Below, in pieces: positions 6,842 to 13,830 of a stretch of 15,413 nucleotides of DNA; the first letter of the stretch is position 1, and each line of letters starts with the position of its first letter. The stretch is from Trebonia sp. (lineage in GTDB: Bacteria > Actinomycetota > Actinomycetes > Streptosporangiales > Streptosporangiaceae). The stretch is from contig JASHPP010000247.1 in assembly GCA_030038035.1 (NCBI GenBank), positions 1 through 15,413 of the forward strand. The letters are read 5' to 3'. The position numbers were made by a program, and so were the translations under genes. The notes beneath the pieces were generated by a model. It was not told where the DNA came from. It did not search any database and saw only the letters and a list, made by a program, of their open reading frames with translations.

Positions 6842-8740
6842 ATGGAGCGGGCAGCGGTTAACCCCGACCCGGTCGGCGCGCCGGCAGTGTCGGTCCGAGC
6901 GCCGGCCACGGGAGCACCCGTGCCGCCTCCGCCGCCAGGGCAGGCCCCGCTTGCGCCGTTGCCGCCGCCGCGTGACGCGCGCGAGGCGTGGGAGATGGCG
7001 CTGCGCCGCAAGAGGCTGGTCCGCTGGGTGGTCAGCTGGCTGCCGCACCGGCTGACCATCGGCATCCGCGGCGCGCTGCGGTTGGAGCACTCGGTCACCA
7101 CCAAGGTCAGGCACCGCTGGCACCGCAGCCTGCAGCTGCGGGTGGTCGGCAGCACCGTGGTGATCTCCGCGACGGTGATCGCCGTGCTCGGGTTCTTCCT
7201 CACCTATCAGATCAACGACGGCCTGGTGGTCGACGCAGAGAGCACCGCGCGTATCCAGACGCTGGCCGCGCTGAACAACGCCCAGTCGCTGTCCGGCTGG
7301 AACGACAGGCCGAACGCGCAGAGCGCGTGGCAGTTCATGTCGCAAGCCGGCCAGGCGCTGCAGCCGGTGAGCAGCAGCGGCACCCCTCCGCCTTACTACG
7401 TCGTGGTCGGGCTGAACGCCGACCTGGATGGGCCGGGCAAGGGGATCCCGGCGGGGTTCCCGTCGTGGGCGACCATCATTTCCCTGCCTGCGTCGCTGCC
7501 ATCCGCTCTTCTCGCCGACGTCCAGCAGGAGCAGTCGGCGGACCAGCTCGACGGCAACGCGGACAGCCTGCTGTACTTCGCCCCCGCCATGCTCACGTTC
7601 AACGGCGGGGCGCAGAACGGGCCCGCCATTGCGTACGGCACACCGCTTGGCAACTGGTACCAGCTTTACCTGGTTTTCCCGCTCACCCAGCAGCAGCAGA
7701 CGCTGCAGCTGGTGCAGACCGCGCTGATCGGCGTGGGCATCGCGCTCGTCCTGCTGCTCGCGGCCATCGCCTCGCTGGTCACGCGGTGGGTCGTGCTGCC
7801 CGTCCGGCACGCGGCGCGGGCCGCGCAGCGGCTGTCCGCCGGGCAGCTGGAGGAGCGCATGGCGGTCGGCGGCGCCGACGACCTCGCCGCGCTCGCCACG
7901 TCGTTCAACGACATGGCCGGGAGCCTGCAGGAGAAGCTGCGCGAGCTTGAGGACCTGTCGAAGGCGCAGCGGCAGTTCGTCTCGGACGTGTCGCACGAGC
8001 TGCGCACCCCGATGACGACGATCAGGATGGCCGCGGAGGTCCTGTTCGAGTCCAGGGAACAGCTCGACGCCGCCGCCGGCCGCTCGGCCGAGCTGCTGCA
8101 GAGCCAGACGGAACGGTTCGAGATGCTGCTGTCTGACCTGCTCGAGATCAGCAGGCACGACGCCAACGTGGCCACGCTGGACGCCGAGCCCGCGGACGTG
8201 TGCGACATAGTGCGCCGGTCGGCCGACGACGCGCAGCAGCTCGCGGAGCGGCGCCGCTGCCGCATCGAGTTCCGGCTCCCCGCTCAGGCGTGCGTCGCCG
8301 AGGTGGACCGGCGCCGGGTCGAGCGGATCCTGCGGAACCTGCTGGTGAACGCGGTGGAGCACGGGGAGGGCAAGGACGTCGTGGTCACCGTGGCCGGCGA
8401 CAGCGACGCGGTGGCCGTCGCCGTGCGCGACCACGGCGTCGGGCTCGGTCCAGGCGAGGAACAGCTCGTCTTCGACCGGTTCTGGCGGGCGGACCCGGCC
8501 CGGGCCAGGAACACCGGCGGCACCGGTCTCGGGCTCGCGATCGCCCTCGAAGACGCCCGCCTGCACGGGGGCTGGCTGCAGGCGTGGGGCGAGCGTGGCC
8601 GGGGTTCGGTGTTCCGGCTGACCGTGCCGAGGGTGGCCGGGCAGCCCATCGCGGGCTCGCCGCTGCCGCTCGGCCCTGACGAGGCCGAGGCGCTCACGAG
8701 TGTCCTTGAGGCCGACCTGGCCGGAGGTCCGCGTGCTTAG
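6842..8740 (+). CDS. mtrB: sensor histidine kinase MtrB
   Basis: Membrane sensor kinase that phosphorylates MtrA. The 632-residue protein has a cytoplasmic N-terminal segment rich in Pro (about 16-43), a first membrane span at about 97-123, an extracellular sensor region to about 288, a second span at about 292-318, a HAMP domain (317-369), and a HisKA domain with phospho-acceptor H385 in VSHELRTP. The catalytic ATPase domain (490-598) has the N box RNLLVNAVEH, G1 DHGVGLG, F box FDRFWR and G2 GGTGLGLAI. I start at ATG 6842, 7 bases after mtrA; a longer frame would overlap the mtrA end by 44 bases and has no support. Its last 8 bases overlap the lpqB start, indicating translational coupling. 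Confidence 0.96.
   Translation: MERAAVNPDPVGAPAVSVRAPATGAPVPPPPPGQAPLAPLPPPRDAREAWEMALRRKRLVRWVVSWLPHRLTIGIRGALRLEHSVTTKVRHRWHRSLQLRVVGSTVVISATVIAVLGFFLTYQINDGLVVDAESTARIQTLAALNNAQSLSGWNDRPNAQSAWQFMSQAGQALQPVSSSGTPPPYYVVVGLNADLDGPGKGIPAGFPSWATIISLPASLPSALLADVQQEQSADQLDGNADSLLYFAPAMLTFNGGAQNGPAIAYGTPLGNWYQLYLVFPLTQQQQTLQLVQTALIGVGIALVLLLAAIASLVTRWVVLPVRHAARAAQRLSAGQLEERMAVGGADDLAALATSFNDMAGSLQEKLRELEDLSKAQRQFVSDVSHELRTPMTTIRMAAEVLFESREQLDAAAGRSAELLQSQTERFEMLLSDLLEISRHDANVATLDAEPADVCDIVRRSADDAQQLAERRRCRIEFRLPAQACVAEVDRRRVERILRNLLVNAVEHGEGKDVVVTVAGDSDAVAVAVRDHGVGLGPGEEQLVFDRFWRADPARARNTGGTGLGLAIALEDARLHGGWLQAWGERGRGSVFRLTVPRVAGQPIAGSPLPLGPDEAEALTSVLEADLAGGPRA
8722..8735 (+). promoter_or_regulatory. 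ribosome binding site deciding the lpqB start
   Basis: GGAGG at 8722-8726 is 6 bases before GTG 8733-8735, both inside the end of mtrB. This favours GTG 8733 over the upstream GTG at 8700, and the resulting peptide is a well-formed lipoprotein signal. Confidence 0.75.
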
Positions 8741-10508
8741 GCCGCTGCGGCAGGCGGCCCTCGGACTGCTCCTGGTCGCGTCGGTCGCCGGCTGCGTGTC
8801 GATGCCGAACGGCGGGCCCGTGCAGTCCTACCCGGTCACGCAGGGCCCCGGCGGGAAGAGCCAGCCGTACAACCTGCAGATCATCGCGCAGCCGCCGGTC
8901 AACGGCTGGAGTCCGCAGCAGGTCGTCCAGGGGTTCCTCGCCGCGTCCGCGAGCTTCGGCGACGAGCTGAAGACGGCGCGCGAATACCTGACGACATCGG
9001 GCCTTCGCGGCTGGCAGGACCCGGCCTGGTCGGCCTGCGTGTTCAGCGGCGCGCCGGGCGTCGGCAGCCCGGTGTACTCCGCGACCGGCCCGAAGGACAC
9101 GGCCCAGGTCACGGTCAACGGCAACGTGCAGGCGAGCCTGAACGGCGGCAACGGCGGCTACGCGGTCCCCACGGCCCCCACCTGCGTGTCGCCATTTCCC
9201 TTCAGCCTTGTCAAGGTAAACGGCCAGTGGCGGATCTCGAGCGCGCCGTCACAGCTGCTGCTGACCAGCGACGCGTTCCAGCGTGACTACCAGCCGCGGA
9301 ACCTGTACTTCTTCGACCCCGCCAAGCGCACCCTGGTGCCCGACCCCGTCTACGTGCCACTGCAGGCCACCCAGACCGACCTGCTGAACGAGCTGGTGGA
9401 CGACCTGATCCGGCCGCCGGCGGACTGGCTCACCAGCCGTGCCACCGTGACCGCCTTCCCCGCCGGGACCACCCGGGTGGGCGACGTCACGCTGACCGGC
9501 GGGACGGCGGCCGTCAACCTCGGCGGCGCCATCGCCAAGGCCACGGTGCCGGTGCGGCAGCGGGTGTCCGCGCAGCTGGTGTGGACGCTGTCCGGGTCCG
9601 GCCAGGGCGGGTCGCCGGTCCAGTCGGTCGAGCTCTACGTGGACGGCAAGGCGTGGATTCCGCCGGGGACGACACCGCAGAGCCCCGTGCAGAACGCGGC
9701 CTCGGTCTCCTACAACCCGGCCCTCGGGGCGAGCAGCGTGTTCTATTACCTGGACGGCGCGTACCTCATCAAGCGCGACGGCACGGGTGGTAAACCGGTG
9801 CCGGTCGCGCGCGTCGGCACTGGGTACTCCCAGATCGCGGTCTCCCCGGACGGCAAGTACGTCGCCGCCCTGCGCAACGGCATGCTGTTCAGCGGGCCAA
9901 TTCGCGGCCCGCTGACGAAGCGGGCAGGCACCGGATACCTGACGATCAGCTGGGACGACCACGATAACGTCTGGGCGACGACGAACGCCGCGATCCTCAT
10001 GCTGCACGGCAGCGCCGGCCCGGGACAGCAGCCGGTCGCTGTGGACGTGCGCAACCCCGGCGGCAGCGTCAATCCCGGGCCGTTCAGCGCGCTGCAGGTC
10101 GCGCCCGACGGCGTCCGGGTGGCTGTCATCGTCGGCGGCTTCCAGCTCAACTTCGGCGCGATCGTCTTCCCGCAAGGTGCGGGCGCCAGTCAGCAGGCCG
10201 TCAAGATCGAGCTCTCGCCGTTCTACGTCGAGGGCCCGGGCAACCCCGCGTTCCAGACGGTGAGCTGGTACGGGCCTGACAACGTGATCACGCTCAGCAC
10301 GCCCGGCCCGGTGCTGACCGAGTACCCGGTCAACGGCGGCAGTTCCACGTCGATCTCGACGCAGGCGAACATCGAGTCGATCACCGCCAGCTCCGGCAAC
10401 GCGCTGATCGCGGGGGTGGCCAAGGACGCCATGATGGCCGACTCCAGCCTCACCGGCGCCTGGACGGACATCATCGGAACCGGCGGTTCCCCCGCCTACC
10501 CGGGCTGA
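8733..10508 (+). CDS. lpqB: lipoprotein LpqB, MtrAB accessory protein
   Basis: Membrane-anchored lipoprotein that is known to interact with the extracellular part of MtrB and tune MtrA phosphorylation. The 591-residue protein starts with a lipoprotein signal (MLRPLRQAALGLLLVASVAGC) whose lipobox VAGC places the lipidated cysteine at residue 21. A GerMN-type domain covers about 195-315, including PVYVPLQA, the loop VTLTGGTAAVNL, and VQSVELYVDG. The remainder to the C-terminus fits the LpqB beta-propeller domain, with repeats such as IAVSPDGKYVAAL and LQVAPDGVRVAVIV. The GTG start overlaps mtrB by 8 bases. In many relatives a comF gene follows; here none is present before hpf. Confidence 0.95.
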   Translation: MLRPLRQAALGLLLVASVAGCVSMPNGGPVQSYPVTQGPGGKSQPYNLQIIAQPPVNGWSPQQVVQGFLAASASFGDELKTAREYLTTSGLRGWQDPAWSACVFSGAPGVGSPVYSATGPKDTAQVTVNGNVQASLNGGNGGYAVPTAPTCVSPFPFSLVKVNGQWRISSAPSQLLLTSDAFQRDYQPRNLYFFDPAKRTLVPDPVYVPLQATQTDLLNELVDDLIRPPADWLTSRATVTAFPAGTTRVGDVTLTGGTAAVNLGGAIAKATVPVRQRVSAQLVWTLSGSGQGGSPVQSVELYVDGKAWIPPGTTPQSPVQNAASVSYNPALGASSVFYYLDGAYLIKRDGTGGKPVPVARVGTGYSQIAVSPDGKYVAALRNGMLFSGPIRGPLTKRAGTGYLTISWDDHDNVWATTNAAILMLHGSAGPGQQPVAVDVRNPGGSVNPGPFSALQVAPDGVRVAVIVGGFQLNFGAIVFPQGAGASQQAVKIELSPFYVEGPGNPAFQTVSWYGPDNVITLSTPGPVLTEYPVNGGSSTSISTQANIESITASSGNALIAGVAKDAMMADSSLTGAWTDIIGTGGSPAYPG

Positions 10509-10545
10509 GCGTGCACGGAGTGACGCTTTACAACAAATGTCCCCC

Positions 10546-10574
10546 CTGACAATTCGTGCTGGGCGAGCTAGCGT
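10546..10574 (+). promoter_or_regulatory. SigA-type promoter for the structured RNA and hpf
   Basis: CTGACA at 10546-10551 and TAGCGT at 10569-10574 are separated by exactly 17 bases, matching the housekeeping consensus TTGACA-17-TAnnnT at nearly all conserved positions. Transcription should start near 10580-10582, which coincides with the 5' arm of the predicted outer stem of the RNA. Confidence 0.7.
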
Positions 10575-10578
10575 TCAT

Positions 10579-10805
10579 GCATGGCACTCGCCCGGGTCCG
10601 TGGTTGCGCTGGGTCGGCTCCATCCGTAGCGGGAGAGTTTCCCGTAACTGGAGGGTCCACCCGGCAAGCCGATGCCAGCCGCAGGCGAAACGGCCCACGT
10701 AAGGCGACTTCTCGTCGACCGATCACGGTGCGGCTTAGAGGTAAGTCCTGCCTCGACGGGGAATACCGAGTTCCCCGCCCGGGAGAAGGGCAGTAGTGGC
10801 CATGG
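10579..10805 (+). ncRNA. structured RNA upstream of hpf, candidate raiA-motif RNA
   Basis: The 396 bases between lpqB and hpf contain no credible gene but hold nested complementary segments. The outer stem is ATGGCACT (10581-10588) with AGTG-g-CCAT (10795-10803, one bulged base). Inside are CCGGGT (10592-10597) with ACCCGG (10659-10664), CTCCA (10618-10622) with TGGAG (10649-10653), the hairpin CGGGA-GAGTT-TCCCG (10630-10644), and the hairpin CGGGGAA-7-TTCCCCG (10757-10777). A strong promoter places the RNA start at the first arm. The raiA motif is a known large non-coding RNA of Firmicutes and Actinobacteria usually found just upstream of raiA/hpf-type genes; size (about 225 bases) and location fit. 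The identification rests on context and hand-drawn pairing, not on a covariance search. Confidence 0.65.
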
Positions 10806-10892
10806 AAGGCCGCGAACCCCTCAGCAGGCGGATGTGGGGGCGAAGACCAGGTCGGCCGGGCGGGTGCCCACTACCGGTCAATCCCAGCCAGT

Positions 10893-10904
10893 AGGGGGAT
10901 CGAG
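10893..10904 (+). promoter_or_regulatory. ribosome binding site of hpf
   Basis: AGGGGGA at 10893-10899 is 5 bases before ATG 10905, fixing the hpf start. It lies about 90 bases downstream of the predicted RNA and is not in an obvious stem. Confidence 0.7.
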
Positions 10905-11684
10905 ATGGACATCACCTTCAAGGGCAGGCACACCAGCGTCCCGGAACGTTTCCGCAGGCACGCGACCGAGAAGCTGGCCAAGCTCGAGAAGCTCGATCAG
11001 AGGGCGATCCGGATCGACGTGGAGGTGTCGACCGAACGCAACCCGCGGCAGTCTGACCGCAGTGAACGGGTGGAGCTCACGATCAGATCGCGCGGGCCGG
11101 CGATCCGCGCCGAGGCGGCGGCGGACGACCGGTACGCGGCGCTCGACCTCGCGTTCGCCAAGCTCGAGGGGCGGCTGCGCCGCTCGTGCGAGCGGCGCAA
11201 GGCCCGCCGCGCCGACCTGACCGTGCGGTCTACCGACGCGGTGACGGCGGTGGCGGCCGCCTCGCGCGGCCCGGCGGAGGTCGCGGTCGGCCTCGTCGCC
11301 GGCGCGCCCCCGCTCGACGAGGCGCCGGTCCTGGCCATCACCCGCGGTCGCCGGGGCAGGATGAACGGGCGGCCGCGCCCGGAGACCGTCGTGCCGCTCC
11401 CCGCGATGCCGGAGGAGGTCGCCTACCTGGACCGCGACGACGTCGCCGACGCCGAGGCGCCGGCGTCCGGGCTGGTGCCTATCCAGATGGAAGGCGACGG
11501 CCCGCTGGTCGTCAGGGAGAAGGTCCACGTCTCGCTGCCGATGACCATCGACCAGGCGCTGCTTGAGATGGAGCTCGTCGGCCACGATTTCTACCTCTTT
11601 CACGACAGTGAATGTGACCGGTTCAGCGTGGTCTACCGTCGACGCGGCTACGATTACGGCGTCATCCGGCTGATCGAGGAATAG
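10905..11684 (+). CDS. hpf: ribosome hibernation-promoting factor, long form
   Basis: Binds the 30S subunit when growth stops, blocks mRNA and tRNA sites and promotes 100S ribosome dimers. The 259-residue protein has the S30AE domain at 1-105, starting MDITFKGRHTSVPERF and including the basic helix end RRSCERRKARR, which contacts rRNA. A linker of about 90 residues (105-198) is poorly ordered in appearance. The C-terminal dimerisation domain (about 200-258) reads VVREKVHVSLPMTIDQAL and ends FSVVYRRRGYDYGVIRLIEE. The two-domain layout marks the long form that dimerises ribosomes by itself. Its mRNA probably begins at the promoter near 10570 and includes the structured RNA. The response regulator starts 44 bases after. 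Confidence 0.95.
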   Translation: MDITFKGRHTSVPERFRRHATEKLAKLEKLDQRAIRIDVEVSTERNPRQSDRSERVELTIRSRGPAIRAEAAADDRYAALDLAFAKLEGRLRRSCERRKARRADLTVRSTDAVTAVAAASRGPAEVAVGLVAGAPPLDEAPVLAITRGRRGRMNGRPRPETVVPLPAMPEEVAYLDRDDVADAEAPASGLVPIQMEGDGPLVVREKVHVSLPMTIDQALLEMELVGHDFYLFHDSECDRFSVVYRRRGYDYGVIRLIEE

Positions 11685-11728
11685 GCCTATCCTGTGCGTG
11701 AGCGGCGAACGCAGCGGAAGGAGCGGCC

Positions 11729-12445
11729 GTGACCGATCGGCCAATGACGATCCCCGGCGACGCGCCGCCTGGCGCCGATCCGATCCGGGTGCTGATCGCG
11801 GATGACCACGCGCTGTTCCGCCGCGGGCTCGAGATGGTCCTCGCCGAGGAGGACGGAATCGAGCTCGTCGGACAGGCCTCCGACGGCGCCGAGGCGGTGC
11901 AGCTCGCCGGCGAGGCGGTGCCTGACGTGGTGCTGATGGACATCCGGATGCCGAAGACCTCGGGCATCGAGGCGGCCAGGCTGGTGAAGGAGGTCGCGCC
12001 GAGCGCCAAGATCGTCATGCTGACGATCAGCGACGAGGAGGAGGACCTCTTCGAGGCGATCCGGGCCGGCGCGAGCGGCTACCTGCTCAAGGACATCCCG
12101 CTTGACGAGGTGGCCGACGCGGTCCGGTCGGTATACGACGGGCAGTCGCTGATTAACCCGTCGATGGCCGGCAAGCTGCTCACCGAGTTCGCCACGCTCG
12201 CCAGGCGGGACGCCGAGGAGGAGCCGACCAAGCACGTGGCCGCGCCGAAACTCACCGAGCGCGAGATGGAGGTGCTCCGGCTCGTGGCGCGCGGGATGAA
12301 CAACCGCGACATCGCCAAGGAGCTGTTCATCTCGGAGAACACGGTGAAGAACCACGTGCGGAACATCCTGGAAAAGCTGCAGATCCATTCCCGGATGGAG
12401 GCCGTGATGATCGCGGTGCGGGAGAAGCTGATCGAGATCAGCTGA
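11729..12445 (+). CDS. NarL/LuxR-family response regulator, orphan
   Basis: A 238-residue two-domain regulator. The receiver (about 17-135) has acidic pocket D25/D26, phospho-acceptor D71 in [10 protein letters not shown]99 and K121. The LuxR-type helix-turn-helix (about 173-232) has [21 protein letters not shown] and the recognition helix [16 protein letters not shown]. No kinase gene is adjacent, so it is an orphan here; I recall an orphan NarL regulator between hpf and secA in Streptomyces, and this position matches. GTG 11729 follows GGAAGGAG (11716-11723); ATG 11744 is an alternative. Its stop at 12443-12445 lies inside the convergent downstream gene, with a shared palindrome at 12426-12443. 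Confidence 0.92.
   Translation: MTDRPMTIPGDAPPGADPIRVLIADDHALFRRGLEMVLAEEDGIELVGQASDGAEAVQLAGEAVPDVVLMDIRMPKTSGIEAARLVKEVAPSAKIVMLTISDEEEDLFEAIRAGASGYLLKDIPLDEVADAVRSVYDGQSLINPSMAGKLLTEFATLARRDAEEEPTKHVAAPKLTEREMEVLRLVARGMNNRDIAKELFISENTVKNHVRNILEKLQIHSRMEAVMIAVREKLIEIS
12426..12443. terminator. palindrome spanning both stops of convergent overlapping genes
   Basis: AGCTGATC-GA-GATCAGCT has perfect 8-bp arms; as RNA it folds into a 7-bp stem with a CGAG tetraloop on either strand. It covers the minus-strand stop TGA (12438-12440) entirely and reaches the first base of the plus-strand stop (12443-12445). It is a good candidate for a shared bidirectional terminator, although no T-tract follows. 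Confidence 0.5.
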
Positions 12446-13730
12446 ACCCTTCGGCCTGCAACGCGGACAGGAGCGGCTGGGCGAGGGCAGCCGGCGAGGT
12501 TCGTTCGGCGCGAATGCTGTCGCAGCCGACCCACGAGGCGGCCTCGGCGAGCGCCCGGGCCATGGGTGCGGCGGCGGCCGGCCTGTCCAGCATCACGTGC
12601 TGGGCGACAAGCGTGGTCCCGCGGCGCGCCGGGTCCACCCGGCCGACGATCCGCCCGCCCGCCAGCAGCGGCATCGTGTAGTAGCCGTGCACGCGCTTCT
12701 CCTTGGGCACGTACGCCTCGAGCGCGTGGTGGAAGCCGAACATCCGCAGCGTGCGCTTCCTGTCCCAGATCAGCGAGTCGAACGGGGACAGCAGGGTGGT
12801 GCGGTGCGTGCCGCGGCCGCCCGCGTCCAGCCAGGCGAGCGCGGCCGGATCGGCCCAGGCGGGCACTGGGCGCTTGCCGCCCGCGATCGTCACCGGGGCC
12901 AGCCCCGCCGTCGCGGCGGCCTTGTCGACCCGCTCTGCGGTGGCCGCGTTGGGGCCGCTCCGGCTCAGCCGCTGGTATTCGGTGATGTCCGCGTGCGTGG
13001 CCACGCCGAGGGCGCGGACGGTGCTCGCGACGAGGTAGCTCAGGCAGTCCTCGTCGCTTGGCTCGTTGTCGAGCAGCGCTGCCGGGATGACGCGTTCCGG
13101 CAGGTCGTAGACACGCCGCCAGCCGGTCCGCCGCACGCACACCGCCTGCCCGGTGTCGAGCAGCCACTCGGCCGCGATCTTCACCTCCGACCAGTCCCAC
13201 CACGGCCCGCCCGCCTTGGCGCCGCCAAGCTGGGTGGCGGTCAGCGGCCCGTCACCCTTCAGCCGCGCGAGGACCTCATCGCAGGCCCGCTGCGACACCT
13301 GGTGCCAGCGCTGGCCCCGCTCCCGGATCCGGCGCCTGCGCGCGGCGTAGTACGGCCAGTCCGCGAGCGGCAGGACGCACGCGGCGTGCGCCCAGTACTC
13401 GAACGCCGTCGGCTTCGCCGGGTGCCAGTAGGCCCGCTCCACCTGCTCCCTGCCGACCGGCCCGAGCCGCGCGTACGCCACAAGCTCGTGCGACCGCGCC
13501 AGGACGCTGATCGTATCGAGCTGCACCGCCGCGACCCGCCGCAGCATCCCGGCGACCCCGCCACGCCGCCCGTCCGCGCCAAGGAAACCCTGGGCATGCA
13601 AGGTCATCCGCCGTACGTCGTCTGGGGCCAGCGCACGGTTTGCAGGCGGGACATCACCGCGCGCCCGCACGGTCCGAACGGACGCGCCATTCTCTCCCAC
13701 GCCCCCGACTCTAGCGAGGGGGTCTGACAT
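12438..13730 (-). CDS. winged-helix DNA glycosylase of the AlkX/YcaQ (HTH_42) family
   Basis: A member of the HTH_42 family, whose studied members E. coli YcaQ/AlkX and Streptomyces AlkZ unhook DNA crosslinks or remove bulky alkyl adducts. The 430-residue protein has the family's catalytic region [16 protein letters not shown]; the motif is Q70-L-D72, the Gln-x-Asp form of AlkX rather than the Gln-x-Gln of AlkZ. Other family features are [18 protein letters not shown] (about 108-125) with small gaps, and [21 protein letters not shown] (about 315-335) followed by GYYTMPLL and GRVDPARR. I chose ATG 13728-13730; GTG 13668-13670 would give 410 residues and also precedes the conserved part. The end overlaps the response regulator by 8 bases in opposite direction. 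A hairpin cluster and an IS4 element lie directly upstream. Confidence 0.85.
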   Translation of the reverse strand: MSDPLARVGGVGENGASVRTVRARGDVPPANRALAPDDVRRMTLHAQGFLGADGRRGGVAGMLRRVAAVQLDTISVLARSHELVAYARLGPVGREQVERAYWHPAKPTAFEYWAHAACVLPLADWPYYAARRRRIRERGQRWHQVSQRACDEVLARLKGDGPLTATQLGGAKAGGPWWDWSEVKIAAEWLLDTGQAVCVRRTGWRRVYDLPERVIPAALLDNEPSDEDCLSYLVASTVRALGVATHADITEYQRLSRSGPNAATAERVDKAAATAGLAPVTIAGGKRPVPAWADPAALAWLDAGGRGTHRTTLLSPFDSLIWDRKRTLRMFGFHHALEAYVPKEKRVHGYYTMPLLAGGRIVGRVDPARRGTTLVAQHVMLDRPAAAAPMARALAEAASWVGCDSIRAERTSPAALAQPLLSALQAEGFS

Positions 13731-13804
13731 TCCGGGGGATGATCCCCGGAGCAGGTGCGGCGTGAAGCCGCAGCCGGGGGGCTCCGGGGGGTCGTCCCCC
13801 CGGG
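13731..13804. repeat. cluster of three GC-rich hairpins, REP-like
   Basis: Three stems follow each other: TCCGGGG/CCCCGGA (13731-13737 and 13744-13750), TGCGGC/GCCGCA (13756-13761 and 13767-13772) and CCGGGGGG/CCCCCCGG (13784-13791 and 13796-13803, loop TCGT). The third contains 18 bases identical, inverted, to 2915-2932 within the SAHH paralogue. The cluster ends 8 bases before the left end of the insertion sequence. It could act as a terminator or mRNA-protecting structure, or be a dispersed repeat. Confidence 0.65.
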
Positions 13805-13811
13805 CTAGCCG

Positions 13812-13830
13812 CAATGCCGGGGAGTTAAGG
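13812..13830. repeat. left terminal inverted repeat of the IS4-family element
   Basis: Exact reverse complement of 15395-15413; contains the transposase stop codon. Confidence 0.93.

Noticed and set aside
6836..8566. Minus-strand open frame of 576 codons opposite mtrB
   Set aside because: Shadow of a clear histidine kinase gene; the protein is low in complexity and has no family features.
10508..10530. Terminator after lpqB (AGCGT/ACGCT stem followed by TTTA)
   Set aside because: Only five base pairs with a ten-base loop; too weak to call.
10672..11220. Plus-strand open frame across the lpqB-hpf gap
   Set aside because: It runs out of frame into hpf, shows Arg/Ser/Pro-rich shadow composition and covers the structured RNA. 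No ribosome binding site or family resemblance.
11685..11728. Promoter between hpf and the response regulator (TATCCT at 11688-11693)
   Set aside because: No -35 box at a suitable distance; the regulator may simply be co-transcribed with hpf.
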